Assembly (NCBI GenBank): GCA_963701955.1
Contig: OY969694.1
Coordinates: forward strand, 2,604,001-2,668,000
DNA from: Bog-473 sp963701955
Lineage (GTDB): Bacteria; Actinomycetota; Acidimicrobiia; Acidimicrobiales; RAAP-2
DNA length: 64,000 nucleotides
Direction of reading: 5' to 3'
Positions within the stretch are counted from its first letter, which is position 1, and each line of letters begins with the position of its first letter. The notes beneath the pieces were generated by a model, which was given only the letters and a program-made list of their open reading frames with translations, was not told the DNA's origin and did no database searches. A program made the translations under genes and the position numbers. Below, piece by piece: positions 48,393 through 57,635 of this stretch.

Positions 48393-50492
48393 ATGCCGAA
48401 CTCGGCGGCACCGGCGTTGCAGGTGAGCGCAGAGCAGCGGGCCGAGTTGGCGAGGATGGCGCGGTCAACGATGCAGCCGCGTCGCGTCGCGACCCAAGCG
48501 AGGGCGCTGTCGATGGCTGCTGACGGTGTCGCGAATGAGGAGATTGCCCGGTCCTGTGGGGTGACTTCGGACACAGTGCGTCGATGGCGGTCTCGGTTTG
48601 TACAGAGTGGGCTGGCAGGCGTCGGCTTGGTCGCCAAGGGCCGAGGTCGTCGGACGACGTTGCCGGCGGCAACGATCGCTGAAGTCCTACGGCTCACCCT
48701 GCACGAGCAGCCAGGACACGGCGCGACGGCCTGGAGCACCCGGGCGATGGCCGCCCGGGTCGGGATCGGGAAGGACGCGGTGGCTCGGATCTGGGCTCAG
48801 CACGATCTCCAACCGCACAGGAGCCGGCTTCGAGAGCCGCAAGGCCCTCGTGATGGATCGGACCGAGGAAAAGACGCGGTGCTGTTGCAGTACGCACTCC
48901 TGCGCGGGGACGTCTCCGAGATTCACCGGTTGGTCGATACCGAGCTCGCTGTGCAAGGCGAGCCTTCCCCGCGTCGGGCTTGGCTGTTGGCCGGGCGTTC
49001 CTTCGCTTCCATTCTCGATTCGCAGTTCGCCGCCGCCCATGATGATGCCAGCGCCGGCCTGCGTATGGGGGTGGAACAGCGCTTGTTCCAAGCACTGTGT
49101 GTGCTGTCGTCCGGGATGGGTGGCCTGGAGCGAGACGGATCCGACATCGTGTCAGTCGAACGTGCGGCCGGCGCCGTCCTGCGCCTGTCCGCGGATGAGC
49201 TCCTGAGAGAAGCCTGGACCGCTGCGCTCACGGCCGAAGCTGCGATGTCGGTCGGGCGGCTCGATTTAGCGGAGAACGTTGCCCGTCGGGTGTGGCTCGC
49301 TTCAGCCCAGACGGATCCACCAGAATCCATTTTTGCCGGGCAAGCGCTCGTGCGAGCCCTGCTGTTCCAAGGAAGACTCGAGGAGGCCAGTGCTCTGGGG
49401 CCGGACGTCGACGCGGGAGCTCGGCGTCATGGGTTGGATGCTTTGCGGTTGGTCGTTCGCGGCTCGCTGGCGTATGTCGATGCGCTGTGTGGTCGTTTTG
49501 ACGAGTTGACACGGCATGCCGACACCATCGGTGAACTCGCATCGCAATGTCCCTCCGGGTACTTCGTGGCGGGGGGGATGGTCCTGACGGCGTACGCACT
49601 CGCCACGGCCCAACGGGCTCAGCAGGCGGCTGATGTCTTGTTGCATGGCGCTGGTGGTCCGCTGCTGCCGAACATCCAGGTGGTCGACCGCGCCTACGGG
49701 TACGAACTCCTCGTCACGGCGGCACTCAGCCTGGGCGACGTTGCTGCGGCCCGGCAATGGCAAGACGTCGCGTCCTCGCTGACCGGGTTGCCGCGAAACG
49801 GAATGGCCGTGGCAGCACTCGGTCGTATCAATGCGCGTCTGGCGGTAGCAGAAGGCGAGGCATCGGCGGGAGCGGCCCTGGCGGAGCGAGCCGCGGCGAT
49901 TGCAGCCGGCAATGCTGGACATCTCGATGCCACCCGGGCCCAGCTCCTCGCCGGTTCAGCGCTGCTCTTCGACGCGGAGGACAATTGGCCTGCGCGGCTC
50001 GCCCTGTCCACCGCCAGCGAGCAGGCGTTGCTGTTGGGGGCGACATCGCTGGCAGTCCTGGCGCGCCGCGACCTGCGCAGTGTCGGCCTCCGACTCATCG
50101 GCGAACCGCAAGAGCCGATGTCTCCGCGCGAGCGCGAAGTCGCCGAGCTCCTCCTTGCCGGTGCATCCGACGTCCGGATAGCGGCAACGCTTGGAGTGTC
50201 CCGACGCACCGTCCAGAGTCACGTCAGACGCGTCCTGAAAGCCCTCGACTTGCCATCACGAACCGCCGTGCCCAGGGCACTCCGCAACGATCGGGACCGG
50301 GGAGCTCCATCACAACAGTTGACCCCGCGGCAGTATCGGGTCGCCGAACTTGTGAGTCGCGGCTACACCAACGATGGGGCAGCCCGCGCCTTGAATGTCT
50401 CGATCAAGACGATCGAGAAGCATCTCGGGGACGTTTATCGTCGTCTTGGTATCGATTCTCGCGCTGGCCTTGCCGCGCGCTGGTCAGGCTGA
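48393..50492 (+). CDS. Transposase-HTH / helical-repeat / double-LuxR fusion regulator
   Basis: One intact frame of 699 residues from ATG 48393. Residues about 8-145 match the DNA-binding N-terminus of IS630-type transposases: MAADGVANEEIARSCGV, TVRRWRSRFVQSGLAG, EVLRLTLHEQPGHGATAWST, RAMAARVGIGKDAVARIW and LQPHR. The DDE catalytic domain is absent. Residues about 165-560 are helical repeats like the TPR region of MalT/LAL regulators, without a Walker ATPase. Residues about 572-628 (MSPREREVAELLLAGASDV, TVQSHVRRVLKALD) and 640-699 (LTPRQYRVAELVSRGYTND, TIEKHLGDVYRRLGI) are two LuxR HTH domains. A protein with two unrelated kinds of DNA-binding head; regulatory targets unknown. Confidence 0.85.
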   Translation: MPNSAAPALQVSAEQRAELARMARSTMQPRRVATQARALSMAADGVANEEIARSCGVTSDTVRRWRSRFVQSGLAGVGLVAKGRGRRTTLPAATIAEVLRLTLHEQPGHGATAWSTRAMAARVGIGKDAVARIWAQHDLQPHRSRLREPQGPRDGSDRGKDAVLLQYALLRGDVSEIHRLVDTELAVQGEPSPRRAWLLAGRSFASILDSQFAAAHDDASAGLRMGVEQRLFQALCVLSSGMGGLERDGSDIVSVERAAGAVLRLSADELLREAWTAALTAEAAMSVGRLDLAENVARRVWLASAQTDPPESIFAGQALVRALLFQGRLEEASALGPDVDAGARRHGLDALRLVVRGSLAYVDALCGRFDELTRHADTIGELASQCPSGYFVAGGMVLTAYALATAQRAQQAADVLLHGAGGPLLPNIQVVDRAYGYELLVTAALSLGDVAAARQWQDVASSLTGLPRNGMAVAALGRINARLAVAEGEASAGAALAERAAAIAAGNAGHLDATRAQLLAGSALLFDAEDNWPARLALSTASEQALLLGATSLAVLARRDLRSVGLRLIGEPQEPMSPREREVAELLLAGASDVRIAATLGVSRRTVQSHVRRVLKALDLPSRTAVPRALRNDRDRGAPSQQLTPRQYRVAELVSRGYTNDGAARALNVSIKTIEKHLGDVYRRLGIDSRAGLAARWSG

Positions 50493-50745
50493 CCGTCGCG
50501 GCGAAATCCGCCAATTCCCCACTACCGCTTCCGTCATGCGCCTGTCAGCATCAGACTGGAGAGACCGAGCGGGCTCGAGCTCGACCGAGAATCACCGCTG
50601 AGGTGACGGGTAGCCATGACGCTTGCCCGTTCGCACCAGCGTCGCGTCGCAGCGCACGAGCGACAAGTCAGGATGCACCATCAACATCAGAGACACCATC
50701 GGTCACCTCGATTCTCGGTCCGGAAGCTCTAGAAAGAGGGAAGAG

Positions 50746-51465
50746 ATGAAAACCATTGCGATTCGGTCATTGATTGCGCTCGTTGGCGTGTCGTCCGCAA
50801 TGGTCCCGTTCCTCTCTGTGACCAGTGCTTCTGCCGCCACCGACGTGTTCGCGGCCAAGAGTCATGCGTCCAAGACTGGATGTTCACAGCTCACCAAGAC
50901 ACAGGTCCAGCCTCTGATCGTCAATCCGATCACGAAGGTCACGGTCAAAGCCGTGACGGCGGAGCAGTACACGGGAGGCACGCAGCGAATAGGCCAGGAG
51001 TGTGTCTTTGCCGCCGGATCATCAGATTCGGAAGCATTGACGGTTACCGTCATCAGCGGTCCCGTTGCCGCCCGGGCCTACGCCGCGGACGTCCAGGGAC
51101 TCGACGGAGCAGTTGCGGTGCACGGGGTGGGGACCAAGGCGGTGCGTGCTCCAGTTGATGACAAGGGGGCTGCGGCCACGACCACGCTGTCGGCGCTGAA
51201 GGGAACGATATATTGCGCGGTATCGCCACAGGACGGCAATGTCCCGGGTGAAGCACAGCTCGAGGAGGCCGCTGGCGCCACGGCTGACATCGGCAACAAG
51301 GCCTACGCCGAGATTGCGGCCGCAGTCGGCACGGTCTGTAACCGCATCTTCGGAAGTGGAAAAACGACCCCCGACCTGACGGGCCTGACTCAGGCCGGTG
51401 CGGCGGCGGCGGCGGCTCCGACCACGACGACCACCTTCCCCAATGGCCTCGACGTCCAACCATGA
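50746..51465 (+). CDS. Secreted protein of unknown function (DUF3558-like)
   Basis: ATG 50746 behind AGAAAGAGGGAAG; 239 residues, intact. Signal peptide about residues 1-31 (SLIALVGVSSAMVPFLSVTS, cleavage after ASA). Mature part: KTGCSQLTKTQVQPLIVN, RIGQECVFAAGSSDSEALTV, TIYCAVSPQDGN and AVGTVCNRIFG, four cysteines suggesting two disulfides; the layout recalls the DUF3558 exported domain. It ends in an Ala-rich stretch and TTTTTFPNG. The gap 50493-50745 before it shows nothing recognisable. Confidence 0.65.
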   Translation: MKTIAIRSLIALVGVSSAMVPFLSVTSASAATDVFAAKSHASKTGCSQLTKTQVQPLIVNPITKVTVKAVTAEQYTGGTQRIGQECVFAAGSSDSEALTVTVISGPVAARAYAADVQGLDGAVAVHGVGTKAVRAPVDDKGAAATTTLSALKGTIYCAVSPQDGNVPGEAQLEEAAGATADIGNKAYAEIAAAVGTVCNRIFGSGKTTPDLTGLTQAGAAAAAAPTTTTTFPNGLDVQP

Positions 51466-51685
51466 CCGATTGAATCCTGCCCCGGCGCCCAGGGGCTTCC
51501 GATCGAAGGATCGGAGTGGCCTCACGGTCGCTGTGCCCAGCTGTATGGCGATAACGCTTTCCGAGATCAGTTCAGGAAGGACGGGGCACGTGAGAAATTG
51601 CGTGAGCTGCAGGGGTCCGACGGCTTCGATATCGACCTCCTGTTAGCGGCGGTCCTCACCGCTGGTGTATTGGTCCGAGGCGTAA

Positions 51686-51724
51686 CGGGACCGGCGTCGA
51701 TCCGGTGACCTCACGCTTTTCAGG
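51686..51724 (-). repeat. tRNA-Phe 3'-end copy, probable attachment-site remnant
   Basis: 39 bases identical to 61515-61553 of the intact tRNA-Phe gene, ending in the anticodon loop. Together with the copy at 48192 it brackets the fusion-regulator gene and the secreted protein gene in a 3.5-kb segment. It lies in the 511-bp gap 51466-51976, where no gene is supported. Confidence 0.85.
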
Positions 51725-51854
51725 TCGGAAATGGGCAAATCTCGTATCACTGTCGTGACGGGCGATTTCGACCGAAAAGCCTGTTCACAGCCGCAAATCT
51801 GGACCTCTCGCTGCTGTGCGATGGATCACACTGATCCGACCCTGTTACGCGGTC

Positions 51855-51875
51855 TATGGGCACGCTATGGGCACG
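51855..51875. repeat. Tandem TATGGGCACG repeat
   Basis: TATGGGCACGC followed directly by TATGGGCACGA, an 11-bp-period direct repeat about 130 bp from the tRNA-Phe fragment at 51686. Related pairs occur at 48116 and 61347. A probable recombinase arm-type site. Confidence 0.55.
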
Positions 51876-51976
51876 AAACTTGACCAATCCAAAGTGTCTT
51901 CGGGGTTGGCGCTACGGGCGATTCCATCGAGGACAGAGCCGTGGGCAATGTGGTCCGCGGGAGTTCGATCCCCGGC

Positions 51977-52564
51977 TCAGGTAGCTCGGCGCTGTTGACT
52001 GAACTTGACAGCGTTCACCACGAGGCGGACCACCAGACCCAAGAACACGCAGATCCAGCCACATCTGCGACCGTGACCACCAGACGAGCAGCCTCGCTCT
52101 TTGCGGTGATGTCTCCGAAGCCGACGGTCGTAAAGATGGTGGAGGAGAAGTACATGGCGTCAGTGCGGCTGAGGGGTCCCGCGAAAGAAGCTCTGATTCG
52201 CCCGAGCCATGAGGAAATACGTCGTCGCGAAGAGCAGCACGTAGAGGGGAACACTGAGTGCGAGCGCTTCAACGGCCCGGCTGATGGGGTGATCGGATCC
52301 GACGATCCTTCGGATCTGCCAAACGATGATTGCCACGAGCACGAGGACTCCCAGTGCGAGTTCCGCCACCGCCCCAGCATTTGAGCCGTGGTCCAACGGG
52401 AGCAGAAAGTAGATGGCCACGACCAATGCGATCGTGAGACCTGTGCGCACGATTGCGAGCGACGGCGAGTCGTCTCCGACCACGGAGGCGAGGTCCCTAA
52501 TTTGCGCTGGTTGTGCTGGCGCCTCGGTCGGGGCCACGGCGGTTTCCTCCTCTCCCTGGACCAT
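51977..52564 (-). CDS. Two-helix potassium channel (frame broken)
   Basis: ATG 52562-52564. After an acidic, Pro/Ala-rich N-terminus come hydrophobic segments TIALVVAIYFLLPL, ALGVLVLVAIIVWQI, ALSVPLYVLLFATTYFLMA, then (frame change near 52185) the pore region DAMYFSSTIFTTVGFGDITA with the selectivity filter TVGFGD, and a last helix (change near 52060) ending VVNAVKFSQQRRAT. About 195 residues. It lies 3 bp behind the FUSC-like gene and is probably cotranscribed with it. No regulatory (RCK or cyclic-nucleotide) domain follows. Confidence 0.78.
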
Positions 52565-52567
52565 TCG

Positions 52568-53626
52568 TCATGCCGTCTTGGCAGAGTGCTTCTGGAGCCG
52601 GTCAGCCACGAACATCACGAGCACCCCGATGCCGACACCAATCATGGTGAAGAGGACCCGCCGCCCCTCGGCGGCGTAGTCCGTCGGCTGCGGCAGGTCG
52701 GCAGCGATGAGCGCAGCACACGCGATCGCAGCGGCGTAGTAGGCGTAGTTCACACCCTTGATGGCTATTCCGAGTCCGGCCAGAAGGATGATGATGACCT
52801 CCAGCGCGTGCTTGCTCCCGACCAGGATCAAGATGGGAATGGCTGCCGCAGCGCCCATGGCCGCACCCACAAGGCGCTGCTCGCCGAAGAGCTTGGATTG
52901 TTCGAGGCTCGGCTTCATCGCGACAATCGTGGCGATGGGCATCCAGTCGGCGCTGGGCAGATGCCCCCCGAAGGCGATGGCGGCGGACGCGGCCAAGGCG
53001 AGCGACCGGATCAACGCGAAGAGGACGACGGGCCGGGTCAGCTGCACTGGGGCTTGGCTCCCGGGAAGGTCCATGACCGGTGCAGGCCGCCATCTGCCTC
53101 TGCTCGCCACCCACACGACGAACATGAGGACGATCCACGCCGCCGCCCCGATGAGCCAGGCCAGGGCTTGGTCCCAGGCGCTGATCTTGAGATGGTGTGT
53201 GTCATGGGTCGCGAGTGAGAGCACGACGAGGAACCAGACGTTGAGCAGCAGCCCAGCGGCGAATCGGTGAACTCCGAGCTTGACGGCCAAGCCGCACGCC
53301 AGCGTCACAACGAAGACCGCAAGGACCACGAAGCCCCAGGCTTCATTGCCCACGTAGAAGCCGAAGGCCGTCACCAGCGCACCGAGAACGGCGAAGAGAG
53401 ACATTCCCTCCATTCGCTTCCCAATGCTTCCGCCTGGGTCACTCTGTGCCACCAGAAGGACGGCGAAGACGACGGGAACGAAATACTTCTGGTTATTCGT
53501 CTGGACGATGACGAGCCACAGCAGGAACAAGAGGGCCGCGACGCCTGCGCCGCTCTTGATGTTCAGCTTCTCGCCTTTAGTGGCGAAGACCGCCTCTATC
53601 TGGCTCTTCGTCCAAATCCGAGCCAT
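52568..53626 (-). CDS. FUSC/aromatic-acid-exporter-like membrane protein
   Basis: Intact, 352 residues from ATG 53624-53626. Two sets of about five helices: AALLFLLWLVIVQTNNQKYF, LFAVLGALVTAFGFYVG, FVVLAVFVVTLACGLAV, LLLNVWFLVVLSLATHD; then ALIRSLALAASAAIAFGG, ADWMPIATIVAMKPSLEQS (the conserved Pro/Lys signature of FUSC-type proteins), GAAMGAAAAIPILILVGS, and RRVLFTMIGVGIGVLVMF. Members export aromatic acids or act in envelope stress. Cotranscribed with the potassium channel. Confidence 0.75.
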   Translation of the reverse strand: MARIWTKSQIEAVFATKGEKLNIKSGAGVAALLFLLWLVIVQTNNQKYFVPVVFAVLLVAQSDPGGSIGKRMEGMSLFAVLGALVTAFGFYVGNEAWGFVVLAVFVVTLACGLAVKLGVHRFAAGLLLNVWFLVVLSLATHDTHHLKISAWDQALAWLIGAAAWIVLMFVVWVASRGRWRPAPVMDLPGSQAPVQLTRPVVLFALIRSLALAASAAIAFGGHLPSADWMPIATIVAMKPSLEQSKLFGEQRLVGAAMGAAAAIPILILVGSKHALEVIIILLAGLGIAIKGVNYAYYAAAIACAALIAADLPQPTDYAAEGRRVLFTMIGVGIGVLVMFVADRLQKHSAKTA

Positions 53627-53792
53627 CAGACGTGCTCGGGAGCGCCTGGACGGGTCGCCATCTCATCCTCCGGGTGAGCGACGATCGGAAGGCCGCCGTT
53701 GCCTACCTCAAGCGGGGTGCCGTGAAACCCGTGAGGCTCGCAGATCTGACCCATCGTCCTGAGTCGGGCAGAGCAGGCCATGTTTCGGGTGT

Positions 53793-54023
53793 TCATCCGT
53801 CCTGTCCGGGGTCTGGATTCACGGACACGAGTTCCATGCCAAGCTCCTGGGCACGCTCAATGATCCCGACAAGCTGGGACTGATCGACGACGTCGCCAGT
53901 GAGCACCGTCACACCCGCCTGGCGCTCCAAGTCCATCCCGTCAAACAGCATGCCGAACGAATCCCCCAGTTCCCCCCGAAGCACGAACCGATACCTGCGA
54001 GGTTGCGTCCGGTTATCGTTCAT
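53793..54023 (-). CDS. Small conserved protein of unknown function
   Basis: 76 residues from ATG 54021-54023, intact. YRFVLRGELGDSFGMLF, VTVLTGDVVDQSQLVGII and LGMELVSVNPDPG outline a beta-alpha-beta-beta-alpha-beta ferredoxin-like fold shared by many short actinobacterial proteins (R.RG.LS....F, TVL.G...DQ..L...L). Role unknown, no metal or catalytic residues. It lies 23 bp downstream of the shared upstream element at 54047-54090, so it belongs to the same probable regulon as 56997 and 59432. Confidence 0.7.
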   Translation of the reverse strand: MNDNRTQPRRYRFVLRGELGDSFGMLFDGMDLERQAGVTVLTGDVVDQSQLVGIIERAQELGMELVSVNPDPGQDG

Positions 54024-54046
54024 TTCGACGCAGCATGACAGTCTGA

Positions 54047-54090
54047 TAGGCGACCCGTCATCACCTCCCGGCTGGATTCACCTAGGGGAA
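54047..54090 (-). promoter_or_regulatory. Shared upstream element, copy 3
   Basis: Read on the minus strand this begins TTCCCCTAGGTGAATCC, then AGGTGATGAC and TCGCCTA with the spacing found in the two longer copies at 56813-56871 and 59328-59386. It contains the palindrome TTCnCCTAGGnGAA and the partial palindrome AGGTGA-N7-TCGCCT. It sits just ahead of the small gene at 53793-54023 and in the opposite orientation to the other copies, matching that gene's direction. Confidence 0.7.
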
Positions 54091-54220
54091 GCCTCCGGCT
54101 AACGGAGCGAAGAGAGGTCCTCATGACCGGCCCGCCCGACGATGGCACTGACAATGTGAGCCAGACGCTGGCGACGCCGCACAAGGGCGTCGTCCGCTGC
54201 GTTCGCCCTTGGAGTCTCGC

Positions 54221-56562
54221 TTAGAGAAGGCCCAGTTCGCGGCTGCGTTCGAGCGCATCGGCCCGCGAGCGCACGTCGAGCTTGCGGTAGATCGACCGAA
54301 CGTGGCTATGGACCGTGTACGGAGACACATACAGTTCACGCCCGATATCCCGCTCCGAGAGATCGCTGCGCAGGAGCTTGAGCACCCCGAACTCCCGCGG
54401 CGTCAGTGCGCGGTCTTCGGAGTGGACGCGGCGGTTCGGTGCCGGCCGCTCGAGGGTGGACAGTGACTCGGCCAGGATCCCCGGATCAGGGCACTGCTCG
54501 AGGACGGAACTCGCATCGGCTACAGCGGCCGTGGCGGCCTTGTGCTCTCCCAGGGCCCGGAGCACCCTCGCCTGGCCGAGCAGCGCATGGGCCACCTGGA
54601 GTGGCTGGCCAAAGGACCGGGCCATCGCCACGCCGTGTTCGATCAGCGGCAACGCCTCCTCGGGCCGGCCACGTGCCGCCAGCGACGCCCCTACCGCGAG
54701 CGGAACCGTGCCGCCCGCCTCCGCCGTGCCATGCTCCCGTCCGAATCGGGCTGCCGCCTCGGCCAGGGTGCGCTGTTCGTCAACACGGCCCCGCTCGCCC
54801 GCGATCTGCGATCGGTAGGCCAGCGACGACGTGCCAGCCAGCCACTGGCCGCTCGCGGGCGCCAGTGCCGCCGCTTCCTCAAACCACTCGTCGGCTTCGT
54901 CACGCTCACCCTTGAAGTACAGGCCCATGCCAGCCGCCCAGCACGCCAAGGACCGCCAAGGCGACCCGGGACCCTCGAGTTCGACCGCCCGTCGGGCATG
55001 TTCGACCTGAGCGTCGACATCTCCCCAGGGAAAGCTGGCCCGCAGCAGTGTCAGGCTCGCTTCAGCGGAACAAAAGCCGTCGCGCAACGGTCCCACGCCC
55101 AGATCGCCGACCCGTTCGATCGCTGCGATGGCCCGTGCCGCCTCCTGCTGTTTCGCAGACAGTGAGAGCACCCACGCCTGAATCAAGAGCAGATGCACCT
55201 CGCTGGTCACGACCTCCTCGGGGAGCTTCCCCAACCAGGCCAGGACGGTGTCGTACTTCCACGTGTTGGCGTACCTGATCCAGAAGGTTTCGATGAGCTC
55301 GACTGCTTCGGCGTAGCTCTTCCGCCGCAACGGCGTGCTCGATCGCCTCGTCGGTCGTCCCGTGATCGCGGTGCCACGAGTAGGCACGGCGGTGCAGCGC
55401 CGGGGCCAGGCCCGGCTCGCGCCGCTCGAGTTCCACCCGGAGCAGCTGCCCAAAGACGTGGTGAAAGCGGTAGCACCCGGCCTCGTCGTCGAGCGGGACG
55501 AGGAACAAATTGCTCCGTGACAGCGTCTCGAGCATCTGCGCCGAGCCCTCCTGCTCCATCACGGCATCGCACAGAGGGCCGGTCAGTCGGTCGAGAATCG
55601 AGGCATGGAGCATCAGTGCCTGTGCTGGCGGATCATGCGCTTCGAGTACCTCTGACACAAGGAAATCCACGACGTGACGGTTCGACCCGCCAAAGGTGCG
55701 TACGAAAGCGTGGCGGTCGGCGGCAGATTGCAGCGAGAGCGCTGCGAGATAGAGCCCCGCCGGCCATCCTTCCGTCCTCAGCAAGCAGGGAGTCGACGTC
55801 TTCGGCTGTGAGGTCGAGCCCGAGGCGGCCGTTCAGGAAGGCGCTGGCTTCTTCGGAGGTGAATCGCAGATCGGCGGCTCGTAGCTCGAGGAGCTCGCCG
55901 TGGGCGCGCAGACTGGCGACTGGCAGGTTTGGCTCCGTCCTGCTGGCCAGCACGAGATGGAATCCAGGCGGTGCATGTTCGATGAACCACCGCACACTGG
56001 CGCGGGCCGATTCGCTGGAAACCCGGTGGAAGTCGTCCAAAATGAGGGTGATCTCAGCTTGGCCGTCCAGCTCATTGACCAGACGAGGCAGAACCAGATC
56101 AATAACCGGTGTGACGACTGGATCCTCAGACGCCGACTTTGCGACGTCCGGGTTCGCGCGACGTAGCGCCCCAATGGCATGCGACCAGAGGACCACCGGG
56201 TCGTTGTCGCCCTCGTCCAGTGTGAGCCACGCAACACTTCTCCGGGAGACCTCGGACTCGTACCAGGCCGAGAGAAGAGTGGTCTTCCCAAAGCCCGCTG
56301 GGCAGGCGACGAGAGTGAGCTTGCGGTCCGATCCTCTGCGAAGATCATTCAGAAGGCGCTGGCGCGGGATGGACTGTTCGCGCACAGCCGGCGCCCGTAG
56401 CTTCGTGCCCACCAGGGTCGGCGGCAGGACACCCTCGCGCTCGCCGGTGTCCGCGACGGAATTTTGCCGTTCAGGGGTGCCGTGTGAGGCCTCCGACGGT
56501 ACCTGACGAAGTGACCGGATCGGCTCTCGCTCTTTCCCGGCGGACACCCTCGTTGCGGACAC
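54221..56562 (-). CDS. LAL-type (MalT-like) ATP-dependent LuxR regulator
   Basis: GTG start near 56562 (other starts possible up to VLPPTLVGTKLRAP). About 780 residues over frame changes near 55790 and 55330. STAND ATPase: LVACPAGFGKTTLLSAWYE (Walker A), LDEGDNDPVVLW, ITLILDDFHRV (Walker B), and LVLASRTEPNLPVASLRA. Then winged-helix and TPR-like regions (GCYRFHHVFGQLLRVELERR, AVELIETFWIRYANTWKYD) and a C-terminal LuxR HTH: ALTPREFGVLKLLRSDLSE, REL.VS..TVHSHVRSIYRKL. An ATP-switched activator responding to a small ligand. It lies between copies 3 and 1 of the shared element, making it the best candidate to control them. Confidence 0.85.
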
Positions 56563-56599
56563 AACGCTCAGCCTGCCAGTTCAAACCTCGTAGGTCCAT

Positions 56600-56632
56600 G
56601 GAAGAAAGTCCCTACTCCAGGGACCTCTTTCC
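56600..56632. repeat. Hairpin-forming inverted repeat upstream of the LAL regulator
   Basis: GGAAGAAAGTCCCT (56600-56613) pairs with AGGGACCTCTTTCC (56619-56632) at 11 of 14 positions, with the inner six bases perfect and a 5-base loop ACTCC. It lies 38-70 bp upstream of the regulator start, in the 434-bp gap 56563-56996, which has no gene. It could be an operator or a structured leader. Confidence 0.5.
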
Positions 56633-56812
56633 TGGAAGTGGCCCAAGAGTGTTCGCCGGTAGCCATGACGGAGCTAGCTCAGGCACGCCACCCCGCAGGC
56701 AGCCACTCTCCGAGTCGGTGGAATCGGATCGGTCGCTGCGAGGCCTCCGATGGACCGGGCCCGTGCTCCATTTCGTGCCTGGCACCTCGCCCTCGATCCA
56801 GTCGGAAAGGGA

Positions 56813-56871
56813 CAGCTATCCCCTAGGTGAATCCGCCGGCAGGTGATGACAGTTCGCCTACATGGGTGTGA
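56813..56871 (+). promoter_or_regulatory. Shared upstream element, copy 1
   Basis: 59 bp that match 59328-59386 at 57 positions, with the core CCCCTAGGTGAATCC, AGGTGATGAC, TCGCCTA. AGGTGA occurs twice, 16 bp apart start to start. It lies 126 bp upstream of the glycine-rich stress-type gene at 56997 and between it and the divergent LAL regulator gene. An additional shared CCTGGCACCTCG lies 25-35 bp further upstream in both copies. Confidence 0.75.
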
Positions 56872-56996
56872 ACCTGGCATATGACGGACCGACCGCTCAA
56901 GGCGTTCGAGTTGGACGCCAGAGCGTTCGCCATTGTCGATTGAAGCAAGTAGCGCCAAGTTTTCCAACGAATGCACAGAAGAATGGAGAAGGCATC

Positions 56997-57506
56997 ATGG
57001 CCAAATCTGACGCAGTGTTTGTCTACGTCGGCACCTACCCGAGCGAGGTAGCTGCTCGGGACGACTACGACGTCGTGAAGGACCTCCACGCCGCAGGGGC
57101 TGTCGGCACCTACGACGCGTCGGTCGTCACGAAGGACCCCGACGGCAAGGTCCACGTCGACAAGGACGAGACCTCGACCCGTCACGGCGCCTGGGGCGGA
57201 GCAGCGGTTGGGGCACTCGTCGGCATCATCTTCCCGCCGTCCCTCGTCGTCGGCGCCGCAGTTGGTGCGACGGTCGGCGGAGTGAGCGGTCACCTGTGGA
57301 AAGGCATGTCCCGATCAGACGTGAAGGAGTTCGGGGACATCATCGACGCCGGGCAGGCTGCCCTGGTCATCGTGGGCGAAAGCACCATCGGAGATGCCAT
57401 CGAAAAGGCCAACCTCAAGGCCGAGAAGCATGCGGCGAAGGAACTCGACGTGAGCTCCAAGGACATTGACCAGGCAGTTCAGGAAACGGCGAGCGAGCTC
57501 AGCTGA
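56997..57506 (+). CDS. DUF1269-type protein with a glycine-rich membrane hairpin
   Basis: ATG 56997 behind GGAGAAGG; 169 residues, intact. AVFVYVGTYPSEVAARDDY at the start and DAGQAALVIVGESTIGDAIE near the end form the soluble halves; the centre GAWGGAAVGALVGIIFPPSL and VVGAAVGATVGGVSGHLW is a Gly/Ala-rich membrane-like hairpin, as in proteins of the DUF1269/'general stress' type. Function unknown. The very high content of paired acids and lysines fits a cytoplasmic surface. Under the shared element, copy 1. Confidence 0.7.
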   Translation: MAKSDAVFVYVGTYPSEVAARDDYDVVKDLHAAGAVGTYDASVVTKDPDGKVHVDKDETSTRHGAWGGAAVGALVGIIFPPSLVVGAAVGATVGGVSGHLWKGMSRSDVKEFGDIIDAGQAALVIVGESTIGDAIEKANLKAEKHAAKELDVSSKDIDQAVQETASELS

Positions 57507-57635
57507 TGCTGGCCGTTCGGCCGAGCGGCATCGTCGAGATAGCGGCGAGCCCGCAAGTCCGCAAAGCACAGGTCCTCTGAGTCGCTCGTATCACTCCGAC
57601 GTCGTCTTCTATGCCTACCGTCGACGGATCAAGGA

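Noticed and set aside
48393..48830. An IS630-type insertion sequence.
   Set aside because: Only the DNA-binding head is present, in frame with a regulator; there is no DDE domain, no terminal inverted repeat and no TA duplication visible.
53632..53883. An 83-residue plus-strand frame between the FUSC-like gene and the 76-residue gene.
   Set aside because: No family resemblance or ribosome-binding site; it overlaps the 3' end of the better-supported minus-strand gene at 53793-54023.
56656..56700. A short GGTAGCCATGACG match between about 50609 and 56661, possible repeat.
   Set aside because: Only 13 bases match, with unrelated flanks and no matching gene context; probably chance.
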